Assembly (NCBI GenBank): GCA_036583965.1
Contig: JAZBQD010000014.1
Coordinates: 65,502,395 to 65,566,394 of the forward strand
Length of the DNA stretch: 64,000 nucleotides
Origin: Prunella strophiata
Taxonomy: Eukaryota; Chordata; Aves; Passeriformes; Prunellidae
Direction of reading: 5' to 3'
Made by a program: the position numbers and the translations under genes. Under the pieces are notes generated by a model that had not been told where the DNA came from, did no database searches, and saw only the letters and a list, made by a program, of their open reading frames with translations. Positions 60,343-64,000 of the stretch are shown piece after piece; the stretch's first letter is position 1; the number at the start of each line of letters is the position of its first letter.

Positions 60343-63300
60343 AATGAATTTCAGAGGTATATACTAGTGCAGTACAGAATCTAAAAATATGAGAGCTTAT
60401 GAGAGCTAAAACTTAAGGCATCAACTAAAATAAAAGAAGGAACAGGGCAAGCCTAGACATTGCTGCAAAAGAGGAAGAGTAGGAACATAGTTGAAAACCA
60501 AAGGGATTTATTCCAAACCAAGACTTAAGGTGGTGGTTCCACGAGTCAGGGTGTTAGGTAGACATCTGTGACCCACTGTTTTTAGTGGAAGCCACCTGGG
60601 ACTGCAAACAGTGAGCACCATGTCTGTCCTGTTATAGACAATAAACTCACACTTGAGTTTCATTTCTTGTGTACTGTACCAAATCCAGCAGTGATGCAGA
60701 AGCTGAATTGCTTGTGGGTTGCATCAAGATCATTTTGACTGGGTAGTTCTTGCATGCTTTGGCAGTACAAACTGGTAGCAATGTTAGTTACAGTGAGAGA
60801 ATTCCCTCTCAGCAGATCCAGCTGGAAGGAAACACTGTCCTGGGCAGCTTAGTGCTGACATGGGGGAAGCAGCTCATGTGCTTGTGTCATCTCCTTCTCT
60901 CAGTCACACAGGCAGGTATCAAATTGCCTGCTGGCTAGCTTCCAAAAGAGAGGGAGATGACTCTTTAAAGACTCCTTCATAAAAATAAAAAGTCTGATCT
61001 CCTTTTAAAATTAAAAATTGATTTATAACAGTTGAAAAGGGTTGCTTTTGTCCTCTAAAAATGATAAAGATAGTGCTTAGAACAATGACTGAGAACACTC
61101 TACTAGATATTTCTTACAACACAATAACTGATCAGAGGAGGGAGGATAGAAAGAAAATAAAAAACCCTCATGAATATGTAAGGAGTCAGTACAACCCTGC
61201 TTTGATTTAAAATATTGGTGGTCTCTTTTCCCATTCCCAGTACCTATGGTAGATTTACATGGGTAATTTCTATCAATGCTAATGGGGATTATAAAGTAAA
61301 TCCCCTATGCCTCAATGGGAAAATAGACCTTGTGGTTTTCCATCAGGAGCCTGTGTGCCTGTGTGTTTTCATTAGGAACATGTTATACTGCAACAGGAAA
61401 GATGCACAGGTATTTACTGATACAATTTGTTCAAGTTTTCACATGCAATTCACCATGATGTAGAGCCTTTGTTAAGAAGGAAACAAAAGCCACCAACCCG
61501 GTTTCCCCCTCCAGTCTTTCAGATATCATTTGCAGAAAAAAAACACTTCCAGAAACTCTCTAGAATATTGAATTCTGACCAAGAGAAAGGATAGGCTTTA
61601 TCCCAAGGATCTTTTACTCTAAAACAACTGAGAAAGGACTGAAGGAAGGATGGTCTTACTTTGTATTCATCTGTAAATAAAACTCTTCTAATTTCTGGGG
61701 CTCCCATTTCTGGGGTACCTGCTTGTTTTACTGAAAGGTACAAGTTATGCTGGTGCAATTAAATTATAAGTCATCTTGAAATTCATCTACTTAAAAGTCT
61801 GCTTAAAACATGTAGGTAAAGGGTATTGGTGGAGCCAAGTTGAGGGATTCTGATTAATCTGCTGCAAAGCTAAAGATAACATTCTTTTATTTTTTTCCTC
61901 TCTACCTGTAACAATGGGCTAAACACTTTTTGGACCATTGAAAAGGTAAAATCTCATCCATGCCCCAAGGAACTTCCAGTGAATAGACTGTGTACAAAGG
62001 AAGGGTGAGATCAAACTAGGCAGAGTCCTGCTGAGTCAGAAACCTTTTTGTTTCATTTTGAGAGTCTCAGCCTGTTTTCCAAATAACTTTTTAGTATAAA
62101 AATAGTTTTATTTGCAGCTGAAACCTTTGAGAGATGAAGCCAGTTGTGCTATTGCATTTGCATTTGCTAGATTTGCAGGGATTTTGTTAACTACTCCATT
62201 TATCTTAATACAGTTTTAACAGATTTTATCCATGTATGATATTTTAAAATGCCAAAATTTGTAATTGCAGTAGTGTGGAGAATCTAAATATCTGAGGATT
62301 CCCAGAAGATGTCAGCTGTCTTTAAGTGATGCATTAGTTTAGCTTTACAAGCAGCTCACCTTTGGAGTGTGACCATGAGTTTGCTCAAGTCTGATAGATG
62401 TTAGGTCTGAAGGACTGTATGGAAGGAGGAAGAAAACAAGTGCCTGGTGATGGCCAGATTTTCAGTTATTTCAAATGAGGATTAAAGTCAGGGAATCTGT
62501 GTGGATCTGACATTAGGGATTTCTGATGAAAGAACACAACCCAACCTGGTTTGTCTTCAGAGGAAAGCAGAAGTAATAATGAAAAAAGGGGAAGATTTAT
62601 AAGTGGAGATTAAATGAATTGCTTATGTTCACTTTAGCTAGGTAATGATTAAAGGGCACCTGGTAAGTGTCAGGCTGCAGGAGAAAAAGGGAAATACACT
62701 GGCTGAAGTCCACAAGTGACACCAAGTGAGGTTATTTTGTTAGGTTCATTTGTACCTATCTCCATGAAATGGTCATCCCTCCTCCTACAGCCTGGAGCAG
62801 TAAAATAGCCATCAGTTTAAATGACTGTGAGGGCATTTGGGCATTTGGAAAGGAAGGGAGCTGCATCCCATCTAGCCTCAGCTTCATCCAGATACTGTTA
62901 GGAATTTTGTTGAATTTTGAAATTTTTATTTGCAGCTAGGGATAGCTGTCTAGTGATACAGCTGTCTTAAGCTAAAGTGCAGGGTACAACTATCGTACAA
63001 AGTTTGAAATCCCTCAGCTGTTACAGCCTGTTCTAATTCAGAACAAAAAATGCAAAATTTCTGGTGAGTAAAGCAATAATAAAAGCACTGCTGAGGGCTA
63101 GGACTAGAACTATGTAAGTTCAGTTAAACACTAATAAGAATTACTAGAGAAAAGGAATCTCTCAAACTACTATATTAATTTTCAAAGGGAAACTGTGGAA
63201 AGCCCATCTTGTAGGTCACAGTGGTTGGAAAACATCATAGAAAACAATCCCACCCTAGCAAACAGAAGAGCAGATTTGAAAGCTTTCATTTGTGGTGGTT

Positions 63301-63987
63301 TTTTTCTGTCCTGTTGTTGTTGGGGTTTTTTTTTTCAAATAAGGTATTTTATTTTCATTCTCTCTTCTTCACATAGTAAAGAATCACCTGTAACATTCAA
63401 GCAGTTTAAAATTCCTAGACCCTCATTTTATGTACATTACAAACCTTTATTGCACAGACTGTCTTCATTCTTTGTAAGACTGTTCCAGGAGATGGGCTTT
63501 TTTTGTGTGTGTGTGATAAAATAACTATGTTTGTAATGAGGTTTGGTGCTTTTGTTATTCAAGATGAACCAGCCTGACAATAGAAAGCCCTGCTGTGAGG
63601 ACTGCATTATATTCACACTCTGAGCAGTCTTCTCCAGCCCATGTAACATTGCATCCCAACTCAGTATAATTGCACATATTAGTAATTGAGTAAAAACTAG
63701 TGGTCCCTTCCTCTTAAAAGGAATCATGTTGAAAATTACTTCCTTTCGTGCTTTTGATCTGATTTTACAATCTGATATATTGATCATAGTTTCAAACACC
63801 TGCTAATTGTTGGGGTGATTTTGTGTGGGTTACATCTCACCCATTTCATTGCACTCTCTTCCAGGAGAAATTCCAATGGTGAATTCATCAGTTGGACCAA
63901 ACTGCTGTACGTGTAACTGCCAGTCAACCCTGCAGGCGATCCTTCAGGAGCTCAAGACCATGAGGAAACTGATGCAGCTGCAAGCAG
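44951..63987 (+). CDS. BEND7: BEND7, BEN domain-containing protein 7 (N-terminal exons)
   Basis: The first four coding exons are 44951-45011, 48772-48855, 57825-58124 and 63865-63987. They encode about 189 residues in one uninterrupted frame and end at a donor (GCAG|GTACAG). BEN domains, which bind DNA or proteins in chromatin factors, are C-terminal in this family and lie beyond the right edge, so none is visible. Visible parts: a basic start (MEFAQRKRSRKSQSFKLV), an acidic and aromatic stretch (DYHHEIYKISDYSNDVNGET), a Lys/Glu-rich helix (REIKKQITGMRRLLNDSTGR), a Ser/Gln-rich linker, a Cys cluster (NCCTCNCQ) and a likely coiled coil. Assignment rests on recalled human BEND7 sequence and on the PRPF18 neighbour. 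The molecular role of BEND7 is poorly known. Confidence 0.93.
45012..48771 (+). other. BEND7: BEND7 intron 1
   Basis: Intron of 3.8 kb. Its first 100 bases belong to the CpG island, followed by a 34-base T run (45232-45265). A short duplication (AGTGTATGAGACAAT, twice) lies at about 46528-46562. No other feature recognised. Confidence 0.85.
45232..45265. repeat. Poly(T) run of about 34 bases
   Basis: Pure T run in BEND7 intron 1, just beyond the CpG island. Confidence 0.9.
48772..48855 (+). CDS. BEND7: BEND7 exon 2
   Basis: Acceptor TTTTTCATTCCAG, donor TTTTTAG|GTATGT. The 84 bp complete Asp and encode DYHHEIYKISDYSNDVNGET then KETQPVFL, leaving one base. Phases match both neighbours. It is too short to be found by ORF length. 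Confidence 0.9.
   Translation: MTIMRYIRSLTTAMMLMGRPKKHNQFF
48856..57824 (+). other. BEND7: BEND7 intron 2
   Basis: A 9-kb AT-rich intron. I see one perfect 12-bp-stem hairpin (50594-50624), a T run of about 22 bases near 57371-57393 and a TTTA repeat near 57715-57731. No exon or clear mobile element recognised, although old diverged repeats would be hard to see. Confidence 0.8.
50594..50624. repeat. Perfect inverted repeat, 12-bp stem with 7-nt loop
   Basis: Arms GGAATGGATGCT and AGCATCCATTCC are exact complements around ATGATAC. A second small hairpin (TTCCC, TTTA, GGGAA) overlaps its right end. It is too short for a normal microRNA precursor. Confidence 0.85.
57825..58124 (+). CDS. BEND7: BEND7 exon 3
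   Basis: Acceptor GTTTTCATTAG, donor CCAATG|GTATGA. The 300 bp encode DESREIKKQITGMRRLLNDS, TGRIYQRVGKEGEKLKEEPQ and DLDLAWAQRLNPPAESQASL, then a Ser/Gln-rich tail with HFSGQYGTRSKTFQNQAR. The first half is nearly identical to what I recall of human BEND7; the tail is more variable. Confidence 0.93.
59966..60305 (-). mobile_element. Solo LTR of an endogenous retrovirus, minus orientation
   Basis: Read on the minus strand it starts TGTTAGCAAGTTCTCTTCAC and ends CTCTCCAGGCA, so it has TG...CA ends about 340 bp apart. Inside, in order, are an octamer ATGCAAAT (about 60137), a TATA box TTATAAAAG (60119-60127) and AATAAA (60023-60028). This is the expected layout of a compact LTR promoter and poly(A) signal. 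I recall closely similar text from songbird genomes. No internal viral genes are present. A target duplication is not visible because a microsatellite abuts the 60305 end. Confidence 0.78.
60305..60342. repeat. CT/TA compound microsatellite
   Basis: (CT)n followed by (TA)n, directly abutting the start of the minus-strand LTR. Confidence 0.95.
63865..63987 (+). CDS. BEND7: BEND7 exon 4 (Cys cluster and coiled coil)
   Basis: Acceptor GCACTCTCTTCCAG, donor AAGCAG|GTACAG, 123 bp. It encodes GEIPMVNSSVGPNCCTCNCQ and then STLQAILQELKTMRKLMQLQ. Four Cys in seven residues are followed directly by a heptad-like Leu/Ile/Met pattern that looks like a short coiled coil. The last 13 bases of the window are the following intron. 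Confidence 0.92.
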
Positions 63988-64000
63988 GTACAGTGACCAG

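Larger units (their letters stand above)
58125..63864 (+). other. BEND7: BEND7 intron 3
   Basis: Intron of 5.7 kb holding a poly(C) run (about 58161-58172), an LTR (59966-60305) and a CT/TA microsatellite (60305-60342). The rest is AT-rich sequence without recognised features. Confidence 0.85.

Overview
The window is vertebrate nuclear DNA, almost certainly from a bird and probably a passerine. It has short exons with GT/AG borders in long AT-rich introns, CpG-rich promoters, 3' ends of CR1-type LINEs (ending near ATTCTATGATTCTATGA) and retroviral LTRs of a kind I associate with songbird genomes. There are no operons, tRNAs, rRNAs or CRISPR arrays that I can see. The species call is inference from repeats and from my memory of protein families; no search was run.

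Three protein genes are present. (1) Positions 252-10047, + strand: the 3' part of FRMD4A, a FERM-domain polarity scaffold. It has four internal or shared exons and two alternative terminal coding exons (8194-8263 and 9945-10047), then a long 3' UTR to about 13650. (2) Positions 16925-32791, - strand: the complete ten-exon PRPF18 gene, the step-two pre-mRNA splicing factor. It converges tail-to-tail on FRMD4A and has a CpG-rich promoter around 32500-32945. (3) Positions 44951-63987, + strand: the first four coding exons of BEND7, head-to-head with PRPF18 across about 12 kb, with a CpG island at 44300-45130. Its BEN-domain exons lie beyond the right edge. From memory, FRMD4A, PRPF18 and BEND7 are also neighbours on human 10p13, so this is ordinary conserved synteny. 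The three genes are not known to work together.

The non-coding part holds a 38-bp minisatellite at the left edge, a compound CA-rich minisatellite of about 13 units in PRPF18 intron 1, two good LTR candidates (34387-34940 and 59966-60305) and one weaker one (634-950). It also holds several CR1 3' ends, long poly(A)/poly(T) runs and two striking inverted repeats (41807-41832 and 50594-50624).

I found no novel gene system. The points most worth checking are three single-base frame disruptions in otherwise conserved exons (two in FRMD4A, one in PRPF18), which look more like base-level assembly errors than gene death. Next are the paired FRMD4A C-terminal exons and a candidate 27-bp in-frame microexon in PRPF18.
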